NCBI GenBank assembly: GCA_000697665.1
Contig: KL197722.1
Span: 396,009 to 460,008 of the forward strand
DNA: 64,000 nucleotides
Reading direction: 5' to 3'
Source: Jaapia argillacea MUCL 33604
Lineage: Eukaryota; Basidiomycota; Agaricomycetes; Jaapiales; Jaapiaceae
Shown piece by piece: positions 25,130-38,677 of the stretch. How positions within the stretch are numbered: position 1 is the stretch's first letter; the number at the start of each line of letters is the position of its first letter. The notes under the pieces are model-generated. The model was given only the letters and a program-made list of their open reading frames with translations. It had not been told where the DNA came from and made no database searches. Made by a program: the position numbers and the translations under genes.

Positions 25130-26486
25130 ACGGGATGAGATTTCGTGGGGTTGAAGGGCGCGTGTATCCCTTTGCGTTGTTCTTGATAGGAGGGCGAGCA
25201 CTTGGACTGCTACTGTCACAGATTGGACGTGCAGCTATGTTGTCCATATTTATTCAGTTCATCGTTCTGATCTTTCACTTCAGTATCTGGTGAGCGTCGA
25301 GACCTTTGGGTGGGATGTGTCTCTACTGTCTTGTTGTCCCTTTGATCTTTGGAAGGGCTGCCAGCTATATGGGGAATCCAGCTCTCGGTCGTCTTCTGCT
25401 AACCCGTTTGCAGCAGCTGACCGACTGCTTCTAACAGGCTCTCAGGCTGTGCCCAGTCCCAGCCCGAATTCCCTCTCGAATTGAGCCATTCTGGATAGCT
25501 TCTTTCTATCGGCGGGAGATCCATGGTTGTCCTTGAAACGTTTGAATGCGTTCCATGCGTCGATGTGGGCCTTGTCCTGTTTTCTCGTTCCTGTGTTCAC
25601 ACTGTCTGGCTAAATTCGGGAGTCTTTGGATTTGCCAAGAATTGAGCATCCCCCCTCACGGACCTTCGGGTCTCGAGAGCATGACCCTCTACCTGGCTGC
25701 CGTTGGGCATCGGGAGCGTGGTCTTGAATGTCTCTCCACCGTTGACTTCATAGGCTGCGTCGAGTTCAGCCTGTTCAGGCCCTCTACACAGGCACCGATG
25801 TTCAAGTCTGCTGCCTTCTCACAATCGACTACTCCATATATCGACCTCGGAGAACCTGGAGCTCGAAACCATCCACAGGCTGTCAGTTCCGATTCCCTTT
25901 GGCCATGTTCACTTTCTCATGCCTTCGGTGCCGGCACTGTTCCTACTGCACGGTTGGTGCCCCTGAGCACTATTCTCTGAGTGTTGGTGTACTTGGTGAG
26001 ATAAGATATCATTCTGGAGCTTGCCATGGCAGTCCAATTGTAAGAAGCATATTAGAAGCACAAAATCCATGCGATTTTGTGGTGTGTATTTTGGGCCTGT
26101 TTCCTCCCATCACGAACGTTGCTTGGCCCGCAAGGCTTCAGCTTTACCCCACCTCTCTGCCAAAACCATCGACTCTGTATACCAGCTTCATCTTTGCTGC
26201 CACTCGTGTCCAAGCGATGCGCCCACGCTGGCCAAAGTTATGCAGAAGATTGAAAGGACTTGTTTGGTAGCGATCGATTGTCGGGCGGATGGATGACGTG
26301 AAACGTGTGCATCCTTCGAAGCTCCACTCCCAGCAACTCTTCCTCCGTCTGGCGCATGCGGTTCACTGGGCTAAATTTCCACCCCCTTCAATCCGTGTCC
26401 CCATTTATAACCAGTTCTCCATGGCCTGCTTCACCTGCACCAAATTCACCGCCCATCTTCACTCCGATTTTCGCTTGGTTTGAGCC
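25130..26486. other. intergenic region without a supported gene
   Basis: About 1.36 kb between coatomer zeta and the phosphoesterase, both on the plus strand. Several frames of 60-145 codons occur on the plus strand but overlap in different frames without recognisable motifs. The last part should hold the phosphoesterase promoter. Confidence 0.45.
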
Positions 26487-28627
26487 ATGAAGCTCGCCTT
26501 TGCTTCGCTCCTTTCGTCGGTGATGGTCGCTGTGTATGCTTGTGCGGATGCTGAGCACGGTCATGACCATGCTCACACTTTCCACAAGCGGGAGTACCCA
26601 CCTGTTCCGTTGGCTCCTCCTACCAGACCGTTGGAGTGGGGGGATATCAACATCATCCATACCACGGATAGTCATGGTTGGCTTTTGGGTCACCAGAAAC
26701 TCTCGTTCCCCGAGCCCAACTACTCTGGTGCGTTCCCGAGTCTATCTTTGTCGGCTTGAAGAACTAGTGCTCATATATGCTATGTTGTAGGTGACCTGGG
26801 TGACTTCTCATCCTTCGTCTCACACATGAAACTCCTCGCCCTCGAAAAAGGTGTCGACCTCCTCCTCGTCGACTCTGGGGATCTCCACGACGGCACAGGC
26901 CTATCAGATGGTGGTCCCCCGGGCAGCGTCGACGCACATGACTCCAACAAATTCATGCTCGAGTTACCTTACGACGTCATGGCCATTGGCAACCACGAAC
27001 TCTACATCTACAACAACACCCTCGACATGTACCAGAATTTCGTTCCTTATCGAGGTGGTCGATACCTCTCATCCAACGTTAACATCACCATACCAAATTC
27101 CGCTGGCCAGAATGTCAGCGTACCAGTTGGGAATCAGTATACCAAGTTTACGACGTTGTTTGGCAAGAAGGTCACCGCACTTGGTGTGTTGTATGACTTT
27201 ACCGGTAACGATGTTGGAACGACAGTGCAGCCGGTTGCGGATATGGTGAAAGAGGCTTGGTTCGCGGAGGCTATTGCCCAAGAACCCGATTTCTTCTTAC
27301 TGGCCGGACACATGCCCGTTTCAAAGGATAACTGGCCGACTGTCTTCAATGCTGTTCGGGCTGTACACCCGTACACACCCATCTTGATTCTTGGAGGCCA
27401 CACACATATCCGTGATTGCAACCAACTCGATGGAAGGTCAATGTCGTTGGAGAGCGGAAGGTATATGGAGACCGTTGGGTGGATGAGTGTCAAGTTGGAC
27501 CAGGCTAATAGCACGGGCAACCTTACTTTCTCGAGAAGGTATCTTGATCCCAACCGTGTCACATATGAGGTGAGGAGAAACATCAATTGGGAGGTTTGTG
27601 GTATCTGACTTTTGTGTTTAGTACCATGCGCAAACCAGCAACTACACCTTTGATACATTCGTGGGCGAGCAAATCACACAGGGTCTGAACAACTTGGCCA
27701 CGACGTTCGACCTGAGTTACCTGTACGGTACCGCTCCCCATGATTATACCATCAGCCGGTACGTTCCGCCTGACCTCCACCGCCGACTACCTCTGACCGC
27801 AGCGGCGCATATAGCTCTCCCTATCCTTCGGAAAACTCCTCCCTATCACTTTTCATCCAGCAGGTCTGTTTCCACCTCCTCTCACCCCATTTCGTTACTC
27901 ACGCGTTCCCATCTTTCAGGCTGCTCCTGTCGCGTTAGCCATCAACAACACCCGCGCTAATATCCCCAACATCATGATCACCAACTCCGGTTCTCAACGA
28001 TTCGACATCTACGCTGGCACCTTCACCAAAAATGATCAAATCACAGCCTCTCCCTTCACTGATGCCTTCCTCTACATTCCCAACGTTACATACTCTGTCG
28101 CCAGTCAAGTCCTGCCAGCTTTGAACGGTGCTGGCGCAGCTGAGAAGAGGGCGTTGCAGGAGAGGGACAGGGAGTTGTATGCCAAGGGTGAAGTTGATAT
28201 GATTTATAAGAAGTGGTTGGAAGAGATGGATAGCAGGGCGAGGATTGAGAAGAGGTCGACGAACTCGACTTTGACTCTGGGATATGTTACTACGGATGTG
28301 AGTATCCATTTTCGAGCAGTTCGCTAAACGACCCATCGTGCTCACGTATTATCCCTCTAGTCCTGCCCAGGCGTCGGAGATGACATCCCACACACCCCTC
28401 TCCCTTACTACTACTACCCCGACTTCATCGGCTCCAACCCTCCAGCCAACGTCACCGCATCTGACCCCGTCGATCTGGTTTTCGTCGACTTTATCGAAAG
28501 TCAGTTGTTGGGCATCTTGAACTCCGTCCAGACCGTCAAGAACTATACTTCAGCGGATGTCAGTTCGTATACGGACATTTTGGCTGATCAGGTTTTGGGT
28601 TTGTATGCGCAGATGGCTTGGAATTAG
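26487..28627 (+). CDS. secreted calcineurin-like metallophosphoesterase / 5'-nucleotidase family protein
   Basis: Six exons (26487-26727, 26791-27569, 27622-27758, 27803-27863, 27920-28297, 28361-28627) join in frame to 620 residues. An N-terminal signal peptide is followed by a His-rich stretch and a KR site. The metallophosphoesterase motifs are complete: [37 protein letters not shown] and GGHTHIRDC, which supply the dinuclear metal ligands. The C-terminal half has the 5'-nucleotidase-like segment [19 protein letters not shown] and many N-glycosylation sequons. Related fungal proteins include yeast YHR202W. The substrate is unknown, probably a phosphomonoester or nucleotide outside the cell or in the vacuole. 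It converges with giant gene copy A about 420 bp downstream. A decayed copy lies at about 40150-40980. Confidence 0.88.
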
Positions 28628-29049
28628 GTGGATTCATACTCGAATATCGGTTGCGGGTGTTGGCGAGAGATTTTTGTGCTTATTTCTCCTCGTCAAATCT
28701 ATTGATTTGGTCTCTTCCTCGCTTGTTCAAGGATTGAATGAAGCAACAAGTACCCTGTAAGTAGATTTGATGGCGCGACATGGCCCACGCCAGACCCTCG
28801 CCACTTCAAGCTTCTAGCCTTCTCGAAGGACAGAGTTAACATTAGACGGAACATAGCACTCTTGCGTACATCCAAACGCTATACGTACAACAAAAATAAC
28901 TTGGCCCCAATCATTGTCCACCAATAATCTATACCACCCTATCCTCGCCCACTTTCCCTATCATACAAAAAATGTCGTCGTCACTAATGGTCGCAACAAT
29001 TAACATCGTTCTTGAGCTCATCCAATAGAGCAAGGTGATACTCACATCA
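28628..29049. other. convergent intergenic region
   Basis: It lies between the stop codons of the phosphoesterase (+) and giant gene copy A (-) and holds both 3' UTRs. No gene is seen. Confidence 0.5.
29040..29045 (-). other. possible 3' UTR splice donor, copy A
   Basis: GTGAGT lies a few nucleotides after the TAA stop of copy A. The same hexamer follows the stop codons of copies B (41377-41382) and C (55066-55071) at the same short distance. Confidence 0.35.
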
Positions 29050-32000
29050 TTAGAAATCGTCGGGCGAAAGGAATCGAGAATGCAAGATCTTCCCCAAATG
29101 TGTCGGCGTATATGTCATCCCTTTACGACGCAATCCAATGAGCTCCTTCAAGTATGGCAGAGGACTATGGGTGAAGGGCGAGTTAGTCCTGTTCGTGAGC
29201 CTTCGGCGATGTTCTGGGTTGATGAATCCGTCGCCCTGCCACTGGATGCCATCAACCGACTGGAGGTCTGGAGTATAAATGCCCAAGAATTCGCAAAGCA
29301 GCAGATAGGCTTGATAGTCTGCCACGTACAATTGACCAGCACAGAGATTGAGCTGAGCCACCAGGATCGGTTCCGGGGCAACCCAAGATGGGGGTGTCGG
29401 CGGAATGCAATGAAGTTTCAGATCATCGACTGGCTCCATCGCTTGCGTTACCCTTGGCGTGTACTGGTGAAGGTGAACCTTTCTGTACTGTCGGATCTTG
29501 GGAAGCAAATCGTTCGCCTCATAAGGACTGACAATTACCAGGACCAATGAGCCCCCATGAGAGCTAGAAATTATCCACTGAACAGGTCGGAGATAGTCGT
29601 TGAGGTATATGGATGAAGTTTTGACGGAGGTTAGGAAGTCGTCCGTTGCGAGCAGTCTCGGTGACCATGGGTCTTCATGAGCTCGTCGGGCACCGCTCAA
29701 TGGGAGGAAGGGACTCCGGAACGCGGGAGAGCCGCGCGGAAGCACACCCGAAACGACAAACTTGTCAACGTCTCGGTGAATCTTGTGAGGGGCGGCCGTC
29801 GCTTTGGGGGGCCTCTGAACTTGTTGTTCTCGTTCCATTTCATGAGCAACTTCTCTCTCCTGCTCCTCATCCGTTCGTTGATGCGACAACGATGACGTCC
29901 CAAGCAGCATACAGCGGTCGTGGATTTCAGGAATATCTAAACTGAAGTTATGAAGCGCAGTTTCTGACGAGCCTTGAATGCGGATGTTTGGAATCCCATA
30001 CATGGACTCCAGCTCTCTAGCCTCTGGCAGTACCCATGCACGTCCCAAAGCCGTGAGGGAGGCATCGTTGGATGTTGAGAGCTCTTTCCAGGCGCTGTTT
30101 CGCCTGAAAAAGTCAACGCCTTGCTGGGCCCAGTGTGGGGCCTGGCGTTGGATATCGGTGCAAGTTTCAAGCATTGTCCACCTTAACACATCTCGACTGC
30201 TGACTTGTTCAGAGGGCTTGCGGGCGGCTTCCCGAATCTTTCGATCAACCTCCAAGGGTGCAAAAAACATCACGGTTTGGCCAAAACCCAGTTTTCGCAG
30301 TCGCATACAACCTGGAATCACAGGTCAGTGAAATCAAAGCATCATTAATTCAGGAACTCACCCTGGATCAGTCGATCCTTTGTCACTTTTGGACCCAAGG
30401 TGACTGCAGCTCGAGAATCCCTGGGAAGCTTGAGATCTGTGCCTCTTGTGTGTGCATCATCCAGATACACTACACATTTATCCAGCTGCTGATTATAGGA
30501 TGACGAAACGAACGACTCGATCGTACCATCTCGAGTGATCACCACAAGATCATCGTCATCGTCAAAGAATACTGCAGCCTGGACTTCAAGCAACATCGAC
30601 AGCCAGTGTTTGGCCACCTGGCAGTTCGTCATCTCCAAAATCTGCGCTCCAACATCCAACAGGACCCTGATTTCGGGGGTTTGCCGAACAACAAGCTCGA
30701 GGAGAGCTTTCCCTGAGATGCAACCACCTGCACCAACGCTCGGACAAATGTAGGAATTGTTCTCTGGTCGCAGGAGGTAAGTCATGACCTTCGCATTCGT
30801 ACTCAACTGATCCAGCGGATCACACTGGGCAATTGAAGTTGGTAAGAGGTACTGGTTCTCATTGGTGCCACTGAAACCAGTGGTGAAGTGACTCTTGGAG
30901 CATGCCATATCCCAGCTCGAAGTCGTCAATTTCTCAGGAAATTCTTTGGCTTCCTTCGGAAAAACGACCTGTGATAGGTAGAAGTCGATGATAGCATGGT
31001 TTCTTTGGAAGTGGGGAACTAGGATCTCTTTTCGCAGCTCAATATCCTTGAGGTTCACTCCGCTCAGTTGGTGTAACCCCTCCGGCATAGAGCTGTCCGC
31101 TCGAACCCAGCGATCATATTCGAGCTTTGGGTTGTCGAGCTTGAAAAGACGATCAAAGCAGACGTCGAGATCATCTTCAGATAGGCCTCCATAATAGTAA
31201 CTCATGCAGGTAAGCAATATTGCCACGTCAGGATGGCCGAATTCAGCCCGGGGCGATGGAACGTCTTTGGCCCTGTATGGAACGGCCAATAACGAGCGAG
31301 CCAGATGCAGGCCATAGTCGACACGCCACCTTCGTTCTCTCAGAACGTACAGAAGAATGCCGTGGCCAAACAATCCTCGGAGTAGTAGGAGACTCTTCCA
31401 CAGCCCAGTGTCACCGCAGAATTCCTCCATTGTACCAGCTTCGTCATCGGCAATATTTTCGCATTGGATGAAGCGTGCGACAACCTGACGGGCGTCGTTG
31501 GGAAACGCCTCAAAACAGCAGTTCATGAGGCCTCCGGCCATAACATCTTCTACGACGGCTGCGATCAGTGCCTCCCCAGCATCTACCTCAAGAATGCGAA
31601 TGGACGGATGGCTACCACACTGAGTTGTGGTAACGTCTGCTCCAGATGGATATTTTTGTTGAATGCGGGGGGCATGCTTTCTAACCAGAGCGAAGACTTG
31701 CTGAATGGTTGTCCAACGGTCAGGATGGTGCTCTAGAGGCCGTGGTTCACCTCGAGTGTAAATCAACTGGAAATTTGATCGTAATATCTCGTCACTTTCA
31801 TCGAGGACGTCTCGTGAGTGCGACTCGAGCCACAGTTGGGAGTCCAGCAAATGTTTGGCAATGTTGCGTTCTTCGCTGGATTTGGCCGACAAGAGCCGAT
31901 CTATGCCCATCAACTTGAAAGATAGGATGTGCTCCGGCTGTACTACCAGAACGCCGCGAACTTGCATGCATGTCTCGTAAAGGCCACGGACGTGTAGGGA

Positions 32001-35000
32001 TGCCTGCTTCGATGCCACCGCTACGGAACGCGAGAAAGGTAGATAGAAAATCTGCCGGTTTGTGAGACCGCTCAGACGTTGGACCAGTAATTGGAACATT
32101 TGATTCGCGAGGGGTTTGAGAACCACTACCCTGGCCAGGCACAACCCATCGGCTAGTGTCGAGGCCACCAAGGGTACGATGACAGATGTCTTTCCTTCGC
32201 CCATGTTGAGTTGCAAGACCATATTCTGCCTCAATGAAGGAGAGATCATCTCCTCGGCCACACGAAGCTGAAGAGGTCGAGCTAAGAAGTCCCCGTCGAT
32301 CTGTACACAATGAAATTAGTCGCGAAAATTGTTAGGATACGACAGTCTTACCTGAATCAACAACCAGTCGGGGGGTACGACAGAATATTCATCTAGGCTA
32401 CCCATATTCTCCAATTCTTTCATTAATTCCTCTCTGTTCCCCAGCAGGTAGCACGAAATCAAACGCTGAGATCGCTGATTCAATATCGTGGCCGCAGCGA
32501 AGGCCGATAATGTTCGTCTCCATTGACTGGTCAAACGCAGACACGACGTCAGTGCTAACTGCCGTAGGAGACTGAGGGTGGTGATGCGTGGCCAAACACC
32601 GGCTGTGAGCGCCGCATCGTGCAAGCTGTTGGAAGGCGATAGCGACCGGCGTATCAAGGAGAATAGGTGTTCGAAATGGTCAACGCATACTTTTCTGTGA
32701 AAAAGCAAATCCTCCAACGAATACGGCATAGGTAGGATCTCTAGGGCTTGAAGGCTCCGCTCAAGCTTCTCTCCATAAAGTCGGTGAAGGGAGGACGTCG
32801 AGTTCGACTGAAAATCGTCGATTAAAGAACGTAGGTCGCTGGTGGGAACGGCGGTGTGGTACCCTCGTTGTGCGGGGGGTACTCCAAGAGTTTCGGGAAG
32901 TGGAGGGGGGTCAGGAGCGTCACACTCGAAAAGCCATTGAATGGTCACAGTGCCCGATTTTGGGCTGCAAGTCGAGGGCGGGGCTGAAGGAAGTCGACGA
33001 TGGAAGATGTAGGCACGAGCGGAGTATGCGGTGGAGTCCCGTGCGTCATCGAGTACTTTCTCGACTTTTTGAAGATATCTGTGAAGGTCGGCGTTGCGGT
33101 ACCAGGCCAAAAACAATGGGCGGATAATTCCGAGTAATCGATGGATGTCCAGGAATTTGAATCGGGTGGATGGGCAAGAGGGTTCCTCGCAGGGCCATTG
33201 CGCCATCAACAAGTCCGTTGCCTTCTCAGCCTCTGATTTGCAGGATGATTCGTAATGAGAGTAGCGTCGACGATTGTATTCTGCTTTCGTTTCATGGTCG
33301 AGCTTTTTGATCTCACAGACTAGGTTCTCTTTGAAAGTGACGGCACACGACCCAGCAATGTCCAGCAATTCTCGTTTACGTGGACTAGTGCCTCTGGCAA
33401 AATCATATGATGGCCACGGAGGGGGGTGGATTGCACGAAACTGAGGAACGGTCGCGAAAGACAACAACGTGGGTACGAAGGTTCGCACTTGCGCTCGATT
33501 TGGGCCATATGCCATTGCGCACAATGTGAATGCGAGTTGGAATTCGCTTTGTGCTGTCCTACAAAGACAATAAAGCGTGAGCCATGTTTGGCTGAGATCT
33601 TGTTCCATCCAGTCACGGCAATAGGATAGGGTCACTTGGGAGTCGTTCCGAGGGCCAGAAATGTCACCCCATGTCTTGAATGTATCCAGTATATGGAAGG
33701 ATGTTGCCAAGTATAACGGCTGACGGAGTATCATGCTGGAAAAGTTCGCCGCAAGGGATTCCTCCTCAGTAGTACTAGTGTTGAGAAAATCTCTGGAAAT
33801 ATATTCGACATCTCCCGCGCCCAATTCCAGGTTGTCAGTGGGACCCCGTGGGTAGTAATTTGCGTTACGGAGGCTTGCGCGCCGTAACAGCACAGTCGAG
33901 GCCGAAGTGGTGCTTCGGTTCGAAGGGGAATCTGCTGCATCGGACTTGTTTACTTGTAATATCCGCAGGCTTTCAGCATGATGTCTTGCAGAGTCCGATA
34001 AGGCGTGGAACCCATGATGCTGAGCCAGGGGGGAGAGTTCATCCCACCAGTTGGTCTTCTGCATGGCTTTGAGATGAGATGGATAATATTCTCGGATAGG
34101 TGTCAGCGAACCGATCCGACGAAGGAGCTCGGAAGCACTTTCATCGAGTTTCTGAAAGGATCGACAGCTGGCAGAACTCATCTCACGAAGAGCCTCCTCC
34201 GTTCCCGTGTATCCCGTTAAAGGATCAGGGAGACAATGACTGCTGACAGCGTGCAGGAGGACCTTATAGAGCTTGCCACCCAGGCTAACATTGCCCACGA
34301 GTCGACCAAGATGAGGGTCAACTGCGTATTGATGAAAACGAACATGATTTTGCGACCCAGTGTCTACCGTGACGTGGACGTGGTGAGAGTGCCTCTTAAC
34401 CCGAACCTCGCCAATGGGAATGATTAAACATCGGGAGGGTAAGGTCTTGGTGCCGACGGGCAGATTGTCTCGCAAGACTAGCCGACTCCGCAGCCCAACA
34501 AAGGACCCAATTGATTGATCCTTGTCAATTACCCTTCCAGATAAATTGGTACACTCCAACTCTTGTCTGTCGTTCAAAAAGAACGATAGGCGGTAACGAT
34601 GAAGATCAATCGAAAAGGACGACTGGGTGCCGCAGCAGGTGGCAATGAGGTATTCTGGAGATTCTATTGGGCGAAATATGGATGAGACCATCTTGAAGGT
34701 GGGACTGCGGACATCAATAAGTTGAAGTGTTTCATGAGGTGCCTTTCTGTGCATGACTGAGGCGCCATAGGTCGAGAAATTTGTCCACCAGTTATCAGGT
34801 GAGGAGGACCAAAGACTATCCAGTGGTCGAAACTCCATTTCCCCGGATAGCAAGTCCAACCAATGCGCGCGGTGCTCGACCAGCAGGTGCGGGAAATCAC
34901 CTCTCATGACAGCGTGAGGGATAAGTTGCAGTTGTTGGGCGCCTCTCCTTGTCCGTATCAGAAGATCTTCTCCATCTTCGAGCCTGAAGTACACCTGTAA

Positions 35001-38000
35001 TGGTCGTCAGGGAACGACTAGCTGACCGAGATTCGAACACAAGCATACCGTGTAGCCGTAGACCAGCGAACGAGTTGCAAAATCAAATCCCGCGAGATCT
35101 GAAGGAATAATATCAAATATTTTCTTGAAAAGAAAGGTCAGGGATGCGAAACTCAGAGTCGACGAGATCGCCAACTCACTCCACCGAATATCCGAGCATA
35201 CGTTGGGTGATTTACAATAGTTTCCGGTAGGCGACCCAAAGGCTTTCCATCGACGAGCAACTGACCATTGAGAAGATTAAGATGGACATGTTGAGATTCA
35301 CCATCCACACTCGCCGTGGACGAGGAAATCCATTGACTATTGGGAGATGGGAGATGAAGCCAAGTAGATCCGGGTCGGTATGCAGGCCACACAGCATTGA
35401 CGGCCTTGTCAAGTGTGGTGCGGTCTGCATGAATGCGTTCGCGGAGCAAAGGCTCTAGTGAATGGGACAGACGACGGTCACGAGCCAACAGTTTCTCCAT
35501 GTGGATAGGCACCGATTTCCCTCCAGAGGGTGTATTCTCAAATACGACAATGCCACACTCGATTGCAATTGCCACGTCGTGGATGGACTCCATGACAATA
35601 GGCATATGAACGGGGCCGATATCGTAGGTGCTCCGGCAAGCGGCCGCAACTTCACAGACGCGTAACTGAAATTCTTTGATCACATCGTCTGCCTCGCAAC
35701 CCTGTAACTTCGTAACCAGCTGACGCATCCACCTCAGTGAGGTCTCCCGAGCCAACTGAAGAATAGGATAAGATGCTGCGATAACATCAGGATCTGAAGT
35801 GGCGACCAAAATCCGCGAAATAAGGATAATGATGATCCTCATCGTCACCGTCTCCAACCAGTTCGCCTGAATGCTGGATAGTAGGCCTCGCAGTTGTCTA
35901 AGCAAGGCGAGACCGAACTGTGAGCTAGTCAGATCTACATGCCAATCCCAGGCGTCATCCGGCGATAGAGGTCCAATTTGCCATATAGCCATTGCAGTGA
36001 GAGTAAGCACTTCTTCTCGGTGAAAGCTCAACGACCTGGCTGTGATCTCTCTGAGTATGTTCATCCATTGTAGCCGATGACCGCTGCGCAAGCCCGCGAA
36101 GGCGATGTACTCGTGCAAACTGAGGTCGCGATGACAATCGGTCTGATTCGCCAGGATATGATTGGAAGTGTGGTCTGTCCCATCGAGAGCGTATTGAAGG
36201 TTAAGGTATGGGCTCGCTTGTGGAAGGTGAAGTTTGCAGGATTCTCCGGTGTCACAGTTGGAAAATGGATGTTCCAGGAAAGCCTGCAATGAGATATCGA
36301 ACGGCGCGAGCTGGAGTGCGTTGTTTACGCAGACCTCCGTCTCCCGAGCAGGGATCGCGGGCTTCTTGTAATGGGAATTGAGAAAGGACTTCGTCAACGA
36401 CCCAAGTGTAATTCGCCTTATTCTGTCACCAGAGGCAAATTTTCTCAAACCCTCGTAATGTCGCAATTCAACCTTGGCAGAACAATGTATCATCCAAAGT
36501 CTGCGAGGTGTACAAACATCGTGCAGGATCTTGTACGTCATCTCTCTCCAGACGGCGAACGGGACCGGGCATGCAAGCTCGAACACAGCGGTTTTTGCAT
36601 GCAGTTCATTCTTCGGCAACGGCCATTCGTGGGGTGTGATGCTTTGTCGCGCAAGCCGCTCGTAATTGCACTTAGAGCACTGCTTCTTCGCATGACGAGT
36701 GTCTCCACGCTCAGTGATGGAATATTGGTGCGATAATTCATCCGCCTTCGCCATATTACTGTGGTATCGAGCGTTCTTCTCTTGTAACTCCTCCAGCTTC
36801 CTCTTCTTGTCCTCCTTAGCTGAGGTTTCGATGCGTGATTTGAGATGCTTGAGCTCGAGGGAAGCTTCGAAAAAGCGAACGGGAAAAGAATCCGGGGCAG
36901 TGGAGCCCGAGAAGACGGATCCGAGGCGGCCAAACCTGTGACGCCAGCGTAGGTAGCCGATGATTGCTGATGCCCGAGTGATGGATTCGGCCGTGCGCAG
37001 TAGAAGGGCCTCCAGGAGTCGAATTGGAACGTCTGGCGAATAATCTCTCAGCAAGGGACACTGAGCAACCGCCAACTTGTCGAGGGCCATCCACAAGTCG
37101 AAAAGCGTGAGCAGCATGATTGACCAATCCTCCGAATTCGGCGTGTACAGCTCTTGAGCTGCCTTGTAATACTCTGTGATCCAGGCAGCCACAGTGGGGC
37201 AAGCGGACTCATCAACGAGGTGATTTTCAACCCATTCATCGATTCCACCCTGAATTCCCTCCTCGAAGTCGGCTAGCGGAACAAATGAATTGCCAGAGAA
37301 GGCAGCAGAGAGAGTGGATGGCGTCAGACTCTCAATACCACGAATTCGAGGGATAACTTGCGGGGGCGTGAATTTGAACAACTTTGGTTTGATGGGGCCG
37401 GGCCTCATCACCTTGGTGAGATACGCTCTGCTGTTAGATAGGGAGAGCTGAGTGTCGGCGATAATATCGAGTTGATGGGGACGCCAATCCGCCGACGCCA
37501 TTTGCTCCCGCTGGACAGCACTCCACCTTTGCTGCAATAGCGCCCCTACCGCTTCCCCGATGGTTTTTGCTTCGGAAAGCACAAACCCGGGTGTTGAGGA
37601 ACCCAGCTTGAGGAGGCGCCGAGCGACCTTCGCTCTCATGCAGAAGAGAACGTCGCTCGCGTAACCCTGATCCAACGCAGCCCGTAAGATGCGAGCCATC
37701 ATGAAGATCATGAATGCCTTGTATTCGGTGTGATCGTTGCCATTCTCGCAAAGCGAGGTCTGCAACGCCACACGGATGACAAGCCAAAGAGGCGATCTTC
37801 GCCATGGCAGCTTTACATCATTCCACAACACCTCGTCGGCAATCCTCTTCCGAATGCGATTGACGTCCTCCGGCGCTCCCATCCCTCGAAGGATTCCGGT
37901 GAGTAATTGGGTGATGTAACGAGGATGAGGGGTATCTCTCGTCTCGACAACAGCCGACCGCGCTTTTATGGTTGTTGGAGTAGAGTCGAGGACATCGACG

Positions 38001-38568
38001 TCCATGTGGCTTAGGAACGAGGACAATTCTTCCTGAAATGCACGGTCCTCCACGATGTCGTTGGGAACGGCGATGGCGGGCCCCGGATAGGAGCACAGCA
38101 ATTTTCCCTCGGTCTCCATAACGCTCGCGTTAGGCGGAGACACTTCGAAGGACTCAAACACAGTCTTATTCACGAATTTACGAATGATGAGCCCAGCGTT
38201 CTGAGCGCGAATCAAAAGTACAACGATATCTGCGATCGGGACAATGTCTCAGAACCGCAGTAAAAAGGAGTGGATGTGAGACAATGAGACACACCTCCTG
38301 GCCCCATCCTCTGAACCGATGCCAAAATATCCTGAGTGGCGAGGGCACTAAATCTCTGCGACGTCTTTAAATTCTCCAACATCCTTACGATTGGCGCCCA
38401 TCGGAGCTGAGCTTCGGGAGAGAGCGACTTTGAGTACGCCTTGGCACACTCCATGGTCCGCTCGCAGAGAGCGAGGTCATTCGCCTGATGTTGATCGTCC
38501 CCTTGGGGCAGCTTGGGCGGTAGAAAAACGTGGTGGACAATGTAGTCCAAAGAGTTTGGGCGGTCCAT
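29050..38568 (-). CDS. giant DUF3638/DUF3645-type protein with SecA-like ATPase core, copy A
   Basis: Six exons (38295-38568, 35180-38229, 35049-35123, 32352-34994, 30362-32300, 29050-30311) join without a stop to 3080 residues. The N-terminal start MDRPNSLDYIVHHVFLPPKL fits the DUF6606-type beginning of this fungal family. A coiled coil (about 551-590) precedes a conserved CxxC (CSKC, 609-612). A family block HEYIAFAGLRSGHRLQW lies at about 797-813, and SHCLPDPLTGYTGTEEAL near 1385. The ATPase part has Walker A NMGEGKTS (about 2046-2053), Walker B-like LDESDE (about 2180), VPYRAKDVPSPRAEFGHPDV (about 2354), TRGTDLKL (about 2632) and RLRKLGFGQ. This order resembles SecA-type SF2 translocases. 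Databases often label such proteins ubiquitinyl hydrolase; I see no clear protease site. Function is unknown. It is the most diverged of the copies here. Confidence 0.88.
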
Positions 38569-38677
38569 GGTCACACAGACTTTGAATCGATATACTAGCA
38601 ATATTTGGAGATCAGATGTGTCTGGGTGAGGGCGTTCAAGAACAAGAAGGGATGGGGACCCACATTATCGTATTTCC

